DNA from: Methylocystis sp. H62
GTDB lineage: Bacteria; Pseudomonadota; Alphaproteobacteria; Rhizobiales; Beijerinckiaceae
Reading direction: 5' to 3'
Assembly: GCF_015709515.1 (NCBI RefSeq)
Contig: NZ_JADNQZ010000046.1
Location: forward strand, 48,486 to 112,485
DNA: 64,000 bases
In this document: positions 20,447 to 29,129 of the stretch, piece by piece
How the letters are laid out: each line of letters opens with the position of its first letter
How positions within the stretch are numbered: position 1 is the stretch's first letter
Notes under the pieces: model-generated
The model's database searches: none
What the model was told of the DNA's origin: nothing
The model's input: the letters and a program-made list of their open reading frames with translations, nothing else
Program-made: the position numbers and the translations under genes

Positions 20447-20828
20447 TGCTATGGCCCCGAGTTCATCGCCAAGGCCGTGCAGGATTGGATAACCGCTGTC
20501 GGCGCCAGGACCGCTTACATCGAGCCAGGCAGTCCATGGGAGAATGGCTCTTGCGAGAGCTTCAACTCGAAGCTTCGTGACGAACTGCTAAACGGCGAGA
20601 TCTTCTACTCGCTCAAGGAAGCGCGGATCATCATCGAAAGCTGGCGGCGTCATTACAATGAAGTGCGGCCACATTCGTCGTTGGGGTATCGGCCGCCAGC
20701 CCCGGCGGTTCTGTTCCCCGAGCGCCCGGCTGCGCAACCCCAGCCAGCTCCGCCGGGCGCTCAGCCGCTGGTCCAAATGCCGATCTTGAACTAACATCCG
20801 AACTGGATCGCCCGATGGGGGCCGACCA

Positions 20829-21225
20829 AGACGTGCCGCGCCTACGTCGTTTCCTATGGAGCGGCTACGTTGACGAGACCCGCGACGCGCTCAGACTGAT
20901 GAGCTATTGGGTTCGCAGCGCCGTCTCCGAACATACCCACGAGATCAACGCAAAAATGAAACGATTTCTGGTGCTCATCGACGAGTTGGCGACATACTTA
21001 AGATTGAACCAGGCTTCCGTAATCAATTGTTGTCAGCGCTATTGGAAGGGTCTGCCGATTTCGAGCTCGCGAGCAGAGTCCGCGGTCAACGCGCTGGTCA
21101 ATGCGCGCATGAACAAGTTGTGGCAGATGCGCTGGTCGCCGCGCGGCGCGCAACGTGTGCTTCAAGCCAGAGCCGCTGTGCTCGATGGTCGGTTGAAAGC
21201 GGGCGCATTCCATCTCGCGGCCTGA
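20829..21225 (+). pseudogene. ISKra4-type transposase C-terminal remnant
   Basis: About 130 residues: [60 protein letters not shown], then [20 protein letters not shown]. The SSRAES...N.RM.K..QMRWS block is characteristic of the C-terminus of ISKra4-like transposases. The 5' part is missing where the IS3 right end abuts. Confidence 0.7.
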
Positions 21226-21239
21226 CCCCCAGCTATTTC

Positions 21240-21623
21240 CCACTCCCCGACCCAGCTCTGCGGCGGCGGACGAACGCTGGCCTCAACAAGGGAGAGGCGC
21301 GTAACGCGCTCGCCAGGGCAGTGTTCTTTCACCGTCTTGGCAAAATCCGCGACCGGACGTTCGAAAATCAACGCTACCGCGCTTCTGGACTAAATCTGGT
21401 CGTCTCAGCGGTCATCCTTTGGAATACAGTCTACCTCGGCCACGCCGTAGCCGAACTGCGTTCCAGTGGAGTACCGGTCCGTGAGGATTTGCTCGCTCAT
21501 ATCGCGCCGCTCGGTTGGGAGCATATCACCTTCAAGGGGGACTATGTTTGGCCGACGGAGCCGCTACAAAACGCCTTCCGGCCCCTCAGAAACCCGCGCT
21601 CTGAGCTACTCGATGCGGCTTAG
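21240..21623 (+). pseudogene. Second Tn3-family transposase tail
   Basis: The last about 125 residues of a TnpA related to but different from the 15.4-16.3 kb copy: [40 protein letters not shown] and [20 protein letters not shown]. It ends [11 protein letters not shown] then TAG, immediately followed by a complete terminal repeat. The 5' boundary is the ISKra4 remnant. Confidence 0.88.
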
Positions 21624-21656
21624 CGTACGATTTTGGGAAGATTCTGCGATGATCCC
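21619..21656 (+). repeat. Tn3-type 38-bp terminal inverted repeat
   Basis: Exactly 38 bp from CTTAGCGTACG to GATGATCCC, overlapping the tnpA stop as in other Tn3-family elements (GGG... outer tip, ...TAAG inner end in the conventional orientation). Outside it the relaxase fragment begins directly, marking where the transposon entered that gene. Confidence 0.85.
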
Positions 21657-22055
21657 GGATTTGGCGCCGAGGTCGACCGTGCGATGAAACAGCGCAGAGA
21701 GACACTCGTCGAAATGGGTCATGCCAGGCGCACGCCGGATAACGTCATTCGCGCGCGGGGGGACTTGGTAAGTCGACTGGAGCGGGGCGAGATCGAGCGC
21801 TTCGGAAAATCCATGGCGGCGGACAAGCACGCCCCCTTCAAAATGAAAGCGGAGGGGGAGCGCGTCTCGGGCGTCTTCACCGGCACGACAAACCTGGTCT
21901 CCGGTAAATACGCCGTCATCGAGAACGCCTATGAGTTCACGCTCGTTCCATGGCGGCCGGTGATGGACGATCGTCTCGGACGCCAGATCAGCGGCGTCGT
22001 CCGAGACTCGGGAATCTCAAGGGAATATACCCGGGCGCGGGGGATTGGAATTTGA
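21657..22055 (+). pseudogene. C-terminal fragment of a DUF3363 (RlxS-type) relaxase
   Basis: Reads RRTPDNVIRARGDLVSRLER then GERVSGVFTGTTNLVSGKYA, VIENAYEFTLVPWRPVMDDR and LGRQISGVVRDSGISREYTR. This is the tail of the DUF3363 relaxase/mobilisation nuclease that nicks oriT in Rhizobiales-type ICEs and plasmids. The catalytic N-terminal relaxase domain is absent, replaced by Tn3 DNA. It is probably what is left of the relaxase that once served the trb operon at 40-49 kb. Confidence 0.85.
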
Positions 22056-22066
22056 GCGATCGTTGC

Positions 22067-22453
22067 TCAATAGGGAAGGCAGTCGGCAGATTCTCGATTT
22101 ATTCGCGTGAGTAGCGCCGGCGACGGGCGAAAGGTCACGACCCTGCGAGCGCTAATCACCGCCTCCACCCCGGTCTTGGGGTTGCGCCCGGTGCGCTGTC
22201 GCTTGGCGCGGAGGTTGAACGTTCCAAAATTGCGCAGCTTGACCGGTTCGCCGCGAACAAGCGCGTCGGACAGCTCATCGAAGGTCTCATTGAAAATCCT
22301 TCGAGCCTCGGCACGGGACAGCGTTGGGCAACAATGATAAATCGCCGCTCGCAAGTCGTGTCGCGTGAACGTTCGCACTCTTTCGCTTTTCTTCAGCACA
22401 CGAACGCCGGCAGTTGATCCGAACCTTGCACGCTCGCCTCCAAAAACGCTCAT
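22067..22453 (-). CDS. HU/IHF-family DNA-binding protein
   Basis: 128 residues. An extra about 28-residue N-terminus precedes the HU/IHF fold: FTRHDLRAAIYHCCPTLSRA, FDELSDALVRGEPVKLRNFG, TFNLRAKRQRTGRNPKTGVE and ARRVVTFRPSPALLTRIN. GRNPKTG and the RNFGTF turn are the IHF-alpha-like signature of the DNA-bending arm. Start ATG 22453. It lies between the relaxase tail and cargo, so it is likely an element-encoded IHF that could assist recombination or oriT processing; that role is inferred. Confidence 0.88.
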   Translation of the reverse strand: MSVFGGERARFGSTAGVRVLKKSERVRTFTRHDLRAAIYHCCPTLSRAEARRIFNETFDELSDALVRGEPVKLRNFGTFNLRAKRQRTGRNPKTGVEAVISARRVVTFRPSPALLTRINRESADCLPY

Positions 22454-22589
22454 GGCCACACTCCACTGCGATGATTTTGCCGAAAACCTAACGATTATTC
22501 GCTCTTTCTCGGCCACGCAACTTGCGAGAATCCGATCCCTGCGGCCTTCACCGCGCGCATTCCCAGCCGCCAAGCCTATGCCACTTCCG

Positions 22590-22725
22590 CATCCATGGCT
22601 CCAAGGCCAGCCTCGAACAGGCCGTCATCGCCGGAGAACAAATCGGCAAGGGTGTTCGCAGTTTTATACGCAAATGGCGCCCCAGCGTAGATGAAACTGA
22701 TAACTACGTTTCCGCTGGAGCACTC
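22590..22725 (+). pseudogene. C-terminal remnant of a large serine recombinase
   Basis: Reads IHGSKASLEQAVIAGEQIGK followed by GVRSFIRKWRP. The serine recombinase at 61.3-63.0 kb ends almost the same way (LGTKTELLRTL ... GVRSFIPKWR). The DNA at the match, TTCGCAGTTTTATAC, is identical. Only the tail remains. It sits immediately before the first of two direct repeats. Confidence 0.65.
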
Positions 22726-22793
22726 TGATATTCCAGCCTTCGGGCCGCAGGCGCCACCATGAGCATCCGAGGTTCGCCGAGACTACTACGACC
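22675..22793. repeat. Direct repeat, left copy (cargo boundary)
   Basis: About 118 bp, beginning TGGCGCCCCAGCGTAGA and ending CTACTACGAC, repeated with about 85 percent visible identity at 25229-25346. Contains a small inverted repeat CTGGA...TCCAG. The pair brackets LysR, NTF2-like and cupin genes. Confidence 0.85.
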
Positions 22794-22892
22794 ACTTGAA
22801 GGATCGCTCCGCAGGCGATGCACTTGGCATACCGCCGATCATTCGATCCAGCGCGACGTGTGAGAGCCTCCGGGGTGGCATACAAACTGAAA

Positions 22893-23882
22893 TTACCGCT
22901 GCTGTTTTCGTGATCGCGCACGGGCGGAGGGTTTCGATGTGCCTTGCTCGTCTTCCGAGAGCAGATCGTAAAGCCACGCCACGCCTGCGTCCATCATCGC
23001 CGCCTTGGAAGCGACGGCGTTGAGTCGGAATCGCCTCAGCGGCAACGGCGAGTCCACCCCCACGATACCAAAGCGCACCGCGTGAATGGTCGCGAGCCTC
23101 CTCGGTACGGCAGAAATCAGATCGGTCTCGGCGATGATGGCGAGGGCGAACATGAAGTTTGGAGCCGTCAGCGCGATCCGCCGCGAAAGACCTTCACGGG
23201 CCAGCGCGGTATCTACAAAGCCCTCGGGATCACCGGTGGCCGAGACCACCAAATGCAGTGCGTTGCAATAGTGTTCAAGCGTCGGATCCTCCGCGAAGGG
23301 ATGTCCGGCGCGCACCGCGATGACGAAATCTTCCTCGTAGAGTGTCCGGCTATGGAAACGCACCGGCGCGCCATCCAAGGGGATCACGGCGATATCCATC
23401 ACCCCCGCCTCCAATTCGGCGCAGGCGGATTGCCAGGCGCGCTCGGGCGACGGCTCCCCTTTCGTTGGCATCAGTGGACGCAAGCTGATGTCGACGCCCG
23501 GCGCGGCCTGCCGGAGTTTGGCCAAAAGCGCGGGCAAAAACACGGAAGCGGAACCGTCCGGGGCGCTTATCGTGAATCGGCGCGTGGATATCGCTGGGTC
23601 GAACGGCGCGGCCGTCGAAAGGATGCTCCTTGTCCGGCTCAGAACGTCAGCGATCGGAAAAGCCAATTCGGTCGCGCGGGCTGTGGGTACAACGCCCTTG
23701 GGTGTTCGCAGAAACAGCGGGTCGTTGAGAAGCCGGCGCAACCGGCCGAGCCCGTGGCTCACAGCCGAAGCCGTCAGATTTAGCCTGTCGGCGGCGCGCC
23801 CGACGTGACGCTCTTCCAGAACGGCCTCGAAGAGTACGAGCAGATTGAGATCGGCTCGCGAAAGGTTAATTCTGTTCAGCAT
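22893..23882 (-). CDS. LysR-family transcriptional regulator
   Basis: 329 residues. N-terminal winged HTH: LNLLVLFEAVLEERHVGRAA, DRLNLTASAVSHGLGRLRRL, with LFLRTPKGVVPTARA. The effector-binding domain starts FTISAPDGSASVFLPALLAK and shows a NodD-like layout. It is divergent from the NTF2-like/cupin pair at 23993, the usual arrangement for control of the neighbouring genes from the shared 110-bp gap. The effector is unknown. The last about 15 residues are basic and may be a drift extension. Confidence 0.92.
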   Translation of the reverse strand: MLNRINLSRADLNLLVLFEAVLEERHVGRAADRLNLTASAVSHGLGRLRRLLNDPLFLRTPKGVVPTARATELAFPIADVLSRTRSILSTAAPFDPAISTRRFTISAPDGSASVFLPALLAKLRQAAPGVDISLRPLMPTKGEPSPERAWQSACAELEAGVMDIAVIPLDGAPVRFHSRTLYEEDFVIAVRAGHPFAEDPTLEHYCNALHLVVSATGDPEGFVDTALAREGLSRRIALTAPNFMFALAIIAETDLISAVPRRLATIHAVRFGIVGVDSPLPLRRFRLNAVASKAAMMDAGVAWLYDLLSEDEQGTSKPSARARSRKQQR

Positions 23883-23992
23883 ATCGTGTAAAACGTATCA
23901 TTTGATTCAGCGTAATGGAAGTGCGATTTCAACCGAACGCACGGCACGAAACGGCCGCGCAGCAATGGAAAATCAGGATCAGGAGTCACTCC

Positions 23993-24541
23993 GTGTCGCA
24001 ATCAAGACGTTCAATTCTCGCCGCCGCAGGGTGCCTCGCTACGTTGGAAATCGCGGGCTCAGTGGGATTTCCAGCCCCCGCCCTCGCGGCGCCTGCAACT
24101 GCCGACGATGTCGCCGAACTGATCCGTCGGTCCGCCGCCGCGCACGCGGCGCTCATGCGCGGCGATCTCGGCGGATACCGCGCGCTGATTACCTACACGG
24201 ACGACTTCACGTTGATGTCCCCGTTCGGAGGCGCGCCGACACTCGGTTCGGACATGACGAACGAGCGCATGGAGGCGATGGCTCGGTTCTTCAGGAACGG
24301 CACATTCGAGCAGGAGCTGGTGCAGGCCTACGGCTCGGCCGAAATCGTCGTCCTTGCCGTCATTGAACGGCAGAATGTCGAGGTCGGGGGACTTCCCGCG
24401 CAGGAATGGCCGCTGCGTGTCACTCTGGTCTATCGTCGCGAGGGCACTGAATGGCGGCTGGCCCATCGGCACGCCGACCCTCTCGTCGAAAGCATCAGCC
24501 TGGAACGGGCAGCTGCGCTTGCACAGGGAAAGACCGAATGA
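23993..24541 (+). CDS. Exported NTF2/SnoaL-like protein (DUF4440 type)
   Basis: 182 residues from GTG 23993, chosen because AGGAG lies 8 bases upstream. A twin-arginine-like export signal (SQSRRSILAAAGCLATLEI ... PAPALAAPA) precedes an NTF2-like fold: DDVAELIRRSAAAHAALMRG, DLGGYRALITYTDDFTLMSP, and the C-terminal strand EWPLRVTLVYRREGTEWRLA followed by HRHADPLVES. Such proteins are ligand-binding or isomerase-like; the substrate is not predictable. The stop overlaps the cupin start (ATGA), showing translational coupling. Confidence 0.85.
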   Translation: MSQSRRSILAAAGCLATLEIAGSVGFPAPALAAPATADDVAELIRRSAAAHAALMRGDLGGYRALITYTDDFTLMSPFGGAPTLGSDMTNERMEAMARFFRNGTFEQELVQAYGSAEIVVLAVIERQNVEVGGLPAQEWPLRVTLVYRREGTEWRLAHRHADPLVESISLERAAALAQGKTE

Positions 24542-25164
24542 CGGAGAGCGATCCGGCCAGGCGGCAAGTGGCGTCGGCAGAATTGGAGATGCGCATGATC
24601 GGCCGAGACACGGTCATCAAGAACACGTTCAACAACGAAACCTTCGTTTTTTCGGGCGCGCCGGACGAATCCGGCCATCTTGGTTTCGACGTCGTCCTAG
24701 GCGAAGGCGGAACCGGCGGAGGCAATGCGCTGATCCATGTGCATCCGTTGGCCGACGAGACTTTCGCGGTGTCCTCCGGGCGTTTGAAGGTCATCATGGC
24801 GGGAAAGGAGCATTTCGTCGGAGCCGGTGAGACCATCACCGTTCCACGCGGCACACCCCATTACTTCGCCAATGCGAGCGCAGAAGCGATGAAAGCCACC
24901 GTGTCCTTTTTTCCGCCTCAACAACATCTGCGCTTTTTCCGCAACTTCGCCATGCTGACCCAGCAAAGGCCCCAATGGTTCTCCGCCAAAGGAGATCCGA
25001 AGCTCCTGCTCATTGCATTGGTTCTCGATGTCTACCACGATCACCTTTATTTGGCGGGTCCACCCATTTGGCTTCAGAAGACAGCCTTCGCGATACTGGC
25101 GCGCGCGGCGCGCTGGCGCGGCTATGCGCTGCCGGTATCGCCCTGCACCTCCGATCCAAACTGA
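24538..25164 (+). CDS. Cupin-domain protein
   Basis: 208 residues. Single cupin barrel: GGGNALIHVHPLADETFAVS carries the HxH and Glu metal ligands of motif 1; FVGAGETITVPRGTPHYFAN carries motif 2 with its His. The C-terminal about 70 residues (RFFRNFAMLTQQRPQWFSAK, then a hydrophobic GPPIWLQKTAFAILARAARW) resemble cupins annotated near NTF2-like or quinone-related enzymes. The start ATG overlaps the upstream stop. Likely co-regulated by the divergent LysR gene. Confidence 0.88.
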   Translation: MTESDPARRQVASAELEMRMIGRDTVIKNTFNNETFVFSGAPDESGHLGFDVVLGEGGTGGGNALIHVHPLADETFAVSSGRLKVIMAGKEHFVGAGETITVPRGTPHYFANASAEAMKATVSFFPPQQHLRFFRNFAMLTQQRPQWFSAKGDPKLLLIALVLDVYHDHLYLAGPPIWLQKTAFAILARAARWRGYALPVSPCTSDPN

Positions 25165-25228
25165 TTGCGGCGCTTGCGACGGCAAGCCGTGTTTGGCTTA
25201 CGTGGGAAATCGCAGGTTCGGCGGTATT

Positions 25229-25346
25229 TGGCGCCCCAGCGTAGACGAAACTGACAACTACGATTCCGCTGGAGCGCTATGATGTTCCAGCCTTTGGGGC
25301 GCGAATGCCGCCGCGAGCATCCGAGGCACGCCAGAGCTACTACGAC
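25229..25346. repeat. Direct repeat, right copy (cargo boundary)
   Basis: Matches 22675-22793 from TGGCGCCCCAGCGTAGA to CTACTACGAC in the same orientation. It cuts into the 3' end of the membrane-protein gene that follows, whose normal C-terminus appears lost. Confidence 0.85.
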
Positions 25347-25696
25347 TGATTGCAGATCGCCCCCGTGGTTAAGGCCGCGCTTGCTCGTCTGCTACGCGAA
25401 GAAAGGCAAATGCCGGTCGTAATCCTTGGCCGACCGTGGGGGCCTCGATCTAACAACCTCATGAAGTGTAGAGCGATCACCACCAGGAGCGCCGTGTTCA
25501 GAGTGACCAGGGCGTGCGCGAATTGCAGAAGATCATTGTTGCGCCCTCTTAGGATGAGTTCCTTTGGACCAAGCAGGCGAGGATTCAACAACCCTGGATG
25601 AACCGCAAAGGCGAAGATGAACACCAACGGGAAGATGACGAAGGCCAGACCTGTACCGATCCGCCTGCCAAAAGTCAGCACCTCGCTCCTATTCAT
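25340..25696 (-). CDS. Small membrane protein, C-terminus probably truncated
   Basis: 118 residues, with a hydrophobic segment GTGLAFVIFPLVFIFAFAVH and another at FAHALVTLNTALLVVIALHF. After MRLLDRGPHGR the sequence turns polar and low-similarity (SSRSRRASAAL), at the border with the direct repeat, so the ending is probably not original. It precedes no recognisable partner; the M23 gene is upstream on the same strand with about 50 bp between. Family not recognised. Confidence 0.55.
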   Translation of the reverse strand: MNRSEVLTFGRRIGTGLAFVIFPLVFIFAFAVHPGLLNPRLLGPKELILRGRNNDLLQFAHALVTLNTALLVVIALHFMRLLDRGPHGRPRITTGICLSSRSRRASAALTTGAICNQS

Positions 25697-25746
25697 TCGA
25701 GTCTCCGCATTGAACGAAGCCGCAGAGCGTCAACTTGACACCGCGT

Positions 25747-26715
25747 TCATCGGGTCGAGACCGCAATCCGGTCGTTGCGCACCGGAAAGCGACCATCGAA
25801 GCTGATGAACAGCGGCTCGCCCGAGAACATCGCCGCATTGTCCGCAAGCCTTTGGGCATGAATGTGCAAGTGCGGTTCGCCTGATTGCCCCGAGTTTCCA
25901 GCCAGGGCGACCTGCTCGCCGACCACGACCCGGTCGCCGGTTTCCACACGCAGGCTGCCGTTTTGGAAATGCGCGAGGAGAACGCCGACGCCGTCGCAGT
26001 CGAGGAAGACATAATTGCCTTCAAGCCGGGATCGGTCCTGTTCAGGCACGGGCATGTCCGGCATGCCGTCGCCGGCGGACAGCACGGCGCCTGCGCATGG
26101 CGCCAGCACCGGCTCACCGAAAATTTCATAGCGGGCCGGTTCGCGCGGGCGCCAACCTGGCGCTCGTAGCCCAAAGCCGCCGAGCTTCACCAGATCGACG
26201 CCGTAGGATTGGCCGCGATAGGCGCGCTGGCGCTCAGTCGCCGGATTGAGCGTCAGGAAGTGGGCGTTCACGATGTCGCGCGATCCGCCGTTCGCCACCA
26301 GATAGACGCCCGGACCCAACGGAAAGGCGAGATCAATCGCGGCGCCACCGTGCGCCCAACGGCCCGAGAGCGCAGTGACGCTCACGACGCCGCTCAACAT
26401 GCCAAGCAGACCGAACAAAACCAAAGACGCCCATGCCGATGCCCGGCTGGGAAAACCGCGCGACGAGGAAATCCGTCGGCTGATGATATGAACAAGAACG
26501 GTCGAGAACCAGATGGCGAGATATGCAACCGGCGTCCACCAGGGCAGCGCGAGCCAGGGCGGCGCAAAGCACAAGGCGATCAACGCAAGGCCTGTGCTTG
26601 CGAATTGAAGCCAGTGTCCGAGCGTGCTCCTGATTGGAGCGAATCCGAACCATACGAGCAGCGCAAGCGGCAGGACGATCTGGAGTCCGATGATGCCAAG
26701 GTCTGCGGCGCTCAT
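25747..26715 (-). CDS. M23-type metallopeptidase with N-terminal membrane domain
   Basis: 322 residues. Three to four N-terminal membrane helices (LQIVLPLALLVWFGF, LALIALCFAPPWLAL, ASLVLFGLLGMLSGVVSVTA) precede a LytM/M23 beta domain: YRGQSYGVDLVKLGGFG, GEPVLAPCAGAVLSAGDG, GVGVLLAHFQNGSLRVETGD, and SGEPHLHIHAQ with the HxH zinc site. The normal first zinc pair HxxxD is replaced by the sequence around YGVDL, so activity is uncertain. The ATG at 26715 overlaps the stop of the upstream DUF6544 gene (ATGA). Confidence 0.8.
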   Translation of the reverse strand: MSAADLGIIGLQIVLPLALLVWFGFAPIRSTLGHWLQFASTGLALIALCFAPPWLALPWWTPVAYLAIWFSTVLVHIISRRISSSRGFPSRASAWASLVLFGLLGMLSGVVSVTALSGRWAHGGAAIDLAFPLGPGVYLVANGGSRDIVNAHFLTLNPATERQRAYRGQSYGVDLVKLGGFGLRAPGWRPREPARYEIFGEPVLAPCAGAVLSAGDGMPDMPVPEQDRSRLEGNYVFLDCDGVGVLLAHFQNGSLRVETGDRVVVGEQVALAGNSGQSGEPHLHIHAQRLADNAAMFSGEPLFISFDGRFPVRNDRIAVSTR

Positions 26716-27559
26716 GGCGCATCCTCCGCCGCCGGGAAGCGGATCGCCGTCACATTCGCCTTGAAGAAGGGAAAATACGCGTCCGTGCCGAGATGATTGC
26801 CGCCCTCGACCCGTGTCGCAGGCGGTAGCCGCCGAACGTCCTGAACTCTGACATATCGCCGCCAAAAGGCTGCTCGCGAAAGACCTTGTCGGGGTTTTCG
26901 TTGCTCCAGCGCTGGATAAGACTGCGGATCGGCCGGCCGTCTTCGGCGACGGTGATATCGACTGCCTGCGTGAATTCTCCGAAGCGCACAATGGCGCGCG
27001 CGCTCGTCGCATCGAGAGGCGCCCATGTGACATTCTCCCCTGGCAGCAAGCTGGCAGGCGCCCAGAGCGCCGCTTCAGCAATGACTCTGCCAAAGGCCGA
27101 GCGGCGATGGTCGTCATTGCGACTCACGCGAACAACCGGGACCAGCCCAAACAGCCAGAACCTCGTCCACGAACTGTCCGGTGTCGCGCCATCAGACCCG
27201 CTGATAGATCCTGCTTTCGCGCGCCAGACCATGCCATGGGGAGGGGCGAGGATCTGGCGGGCCGACATCGGCCGATAGTCCGGCCTCTCTTTCGTGCCGA
27301 ACTCGATTTCGCCGGTCATCTCGATCTCGACCGCGCGGCGGAGCGGCGCCCCAGGTTCGATCATGTAAAGAAAATAGCGCTGCGCCGGTTCCGGGAGCCC
27401 TTCGATCATGGCCGGATCGAAGGCTGCAGCAGCAGGACCGGCTACCTTCATCAGGCGCTTCCTGGCGAGATCATCGGCCCTCCGGTCCAGCCACCGCCAA
27501 CTGGCAAGGCCAAGAAGGCCGAGCAGGAGCAAGAAAAGTGTCGCGAACAACCAGTTCAT
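26712..27559 (-). pseudogene. DUF6544-like protein, frameshifted near the C-terminus
   Basis: N-terminal membrane anchor MNWLFATLFLLLLGLLGLAS, then MIEGLPEPAQRYFLYMIEPG, YRPMSARQILAPPHGMVWRA, FGRVIAEAALWAPASLLPGE and FGGDMSEFRTFGGYRL. After GGYRL the frame slips: the family-like ending VEGGNHLGTDAYFPFFKANV then TAIRFP lies in the next frame and runs to a TGA that overlaps the M23 start. A single indel near 26820 explains it. Either recent decay or an assembly error, since everything else is preserved. Function unknown. Confidence 0.75.
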
Positions 27560-27588
27560 TGAGCAAGCCCATTTCTGTCCAGGCGATA

Positions 27589-28113
27589 TCAGTTGCGTTT
27601 TGCGCGCTCCCAGAACGCCGAAACGTGCTGCATCCAGAGACCGAGCTGTGCGCCAAAGGTGCCCGCCTCCGGAACGGCGCCGATCTGACGGGCGAGGTCC
27701 AGCATGTTGAGAACGACTGTGTGCCGAGATAGCAGGCCGTCGCGAAGGGTTGAAAATTCCGCTGTTTCGAAACAGAGCCGCCCCCGCGTCGGCGCGAAGC
27801 CGGGCGGCGTGAGCGGACCCATCATCGTTCCCGATATCCGCAGCCGAACAGCAAAGCCATCGCCCTTGGCGGAGAGATAGGGACCGTCCATCAACTCAAC
27901 CTGCACATCGGGAAGCGCCGGAAACATGATCTCCTCGTGGAATCGGCGCACCGCTTCCCGGCCGCACAATGGTTGCGGCGCTGCGGGATCGTCCCAGATC
28001 ACGTTCTCGGCGCAGAGTTCGGCAATGGCGTACGGATCGTGCGCATTGACCGCACTGTGTAGGCGGCGGAGGAAGTCATCGGCGAACGCCGTATCGACCG
28101 GAAGATCGGTCAT
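27589..28113 (-). CDS. SnoaL/NTF2-like protein
   Basis: 174 residues with an NTF2-like fold: DFLRRLHSAVNAHDPYAIAE, LCAENVIWDDPAAPQPLCGR, EAVRRFHEEIMFPALPDVQV, and GFAPTRGRLCFETAEFSTLR. Similar to ester cyclase/SnoaL-like proteins, but without characterised relatives I can name. The start overlaps the end of the nitroreductase gene by 4 bases, so the two are co-translated. Confidence 0.82.
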   Translation of the reverse strand: MTDLPVDTAFADDFLRRLHSAVNAHDPYAIAELCAENVIWDDPAAPQPLCGREAVRRFHEEIMFPALPDVQVELMDGPYLSAKGDGFAVRLRISGTMMGPLTPPGFAPTRGRLCFETAEFSTLRDGLLSRHTVVLNMLDLARQIGAVPEAGTFGAQLGLWMQHVSAFWERAKRN

Positions 28114-29129
28114 TTGCTTTGCACGTCTGTAATGGGCCGCCTAAGGCTGTAGGGAGCAAGCGGCCCGCGGCCGTAGCGAACCATCAGATGCGCGACCTCG
28201 TTGCGCTTGAGGCCGAGCGCCGCATGCAATTGGGGCCGCAAGCGCCGGACTTCGATCGGCTGGTTAATGAAAGCATTGCGGATGCCGCGCTCGGTGGCCG
28301 CCAGCGCGAAGCGCTCATACGACCGACCGGTCTCGATCGAGGTTTGCACGTTATCGCGCTCGCCGATGAACACGGCGATGCCGGCGGAGGATCTGAGATT
28401 CTCGGTGTCCCTCGCCATCTGGGATTTCGGAGTAAGTACAAATCCCATCAGCGGCTTTGCCAGCCAGGCCGGCAGTTGCGGCTGTCCGCTCGGCCGTCCG
28501 CCGAGGCCGTCACCTGTGCCGATCGCGGCGGCGTCGTTAAAGCGGATCCAGTGAATGAGTTCGCGCCGGAAGGCTGGATCGGAAAGTTGTGTGCGATTGC
28601 CCTCGTTCACACAGTCGAGAATTGTCTCCTTGAGCTTCGCGTCGTCGATGAGCAGCACACGGACGCCAATGCCCATGCCCGCAGACTCTATCGCGCTGCT
28701 GTCGGACGGAGCGAGCGCGCTGCCGTCATAAGGGGATTTGGTGCACTGGCGTTCGGCGATGGCTTTGAGGGCACTCGCTCCCGCCTGGATTGCGGTTTTG
28801 GTCAGGCCAACGACGACACGTCCATCGGATTCAATTCTAATGTCAGGCGCCAGTCCGTAAGCGGGCGCCGCTGCCGCGAGATTCTCGGCCGCGCATCCAA
28901 GGCTCTTGAACAGATGGCTGTCGTCGGGGTCCACGACGGGACAGCGCCGCGAAAAGTCGGGGGAGATTGTGATCGCGTCGGCGTCGATGCGAAAGCTCCA
29001 GGGCTGCGTATTGTGGCTCGAGGCGGCGAGCGTCGCCGCATGCACGAGCGCCTGCATCGGATTGCCGTCTCCCGGCCTCGGCAGCGTACGCAGGCGGGAA
29101 GCGGCGGCGGCATAGGATCGATCAGTCAT
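28110..29129 (-). CDS. Acg-type nitroreductase-family flavoprotein
   Basis: 339 residues. The phrase TLAASSHNTQPWSFRIDADA is the FMN-binding signature of Acg/nitroreductase-like proteins; RYPVVDPDDSH-like RCPVVDPDDSHLFKSLGCAA follows, and the C-terminal GRSYERFALAATERGIRNAF is the second flavin-contact block. Usually these oxidoreductases use NAD(P)H and FMN; the physiological substrate is often unknown. Leads a gene pair with the SnoaL-like gene. Short tail PYSLRRPITDVQSK. Confidence 0.85.
   Translation of the reverse strand: MTDRSYAAAASRLRTLPRPGDGNPMQALVHAATLAASSHNTQPWSFRIDADAITISPDFSRRCPVVDPDDSHLFKSLGCAAENLAAAAPAYGLAPDIRIESDGRVVVGLTKTAIQAGASALKAIAERQCTKSPYDGSALAPSDSSAIESAGMGIGVRVLLIDDAKLKETILDCVNEGNRTQLSDPAFRRELIHWIRFNDAAAIGTGDGLGGRPSGQPQLPAWLAKPLMGFVLTPKSQMARDTENLRSSAGIAVFIGERDNVQTSIETGRSYERFALAATERGIRNAFINQPIEVRRLRPQLHAALGLKRNEVAHLMVRYGRGPLAPYSLRRPITDVQSK

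Larger units (their letters stand above)
18625..20794 (+). pseudogene. IS3-family OrfB, interrupted
   Basis: The N-terminal part (to about 18975) reads RYGYRRITALLHDAGWAVNL then RVERIWRREGLKVPAKQPKR. The C-terminal part (from about 20447) reads GPEFIAKAVQDWITAVGART, then SPWENGSCESFNSKLRDELL and YNEVRPHSSLGYRPPAP, including the last catalytic Glu. The first catalytic Asp and the middle of the rve domain are missing, replaced by an IS110 element, so it cannot be restored simply by excision. Confidence 0.88.
18278..20828 (+). mobile_element. IS3-family element split by an IS110 insertion
   Basis: Terminal repeats TGGTCCGCCCCC at 18278 and, inverted, TGGTCGGCCCCC ending at 20828 with GATCC further in on both sides. 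Between them lie orfA, the first third of orfB, an IS110 element, and the last part of orfB. About 75 codons of orfB around the insertion point are missing, so a deletion accompanied or followed IS110 insertion. The 4-bp flanks (GAGG, AGAC) do not match. Confidence 0.85.

Noticed and set aside
25747..27117. A 456-codon version of the M23 gene
   Set aside because: The extra 134 codons upstream of 26715 overlap the DUF6544 gene in another frame. The ATGA overlap and membrane-helix start support ATG 26715.
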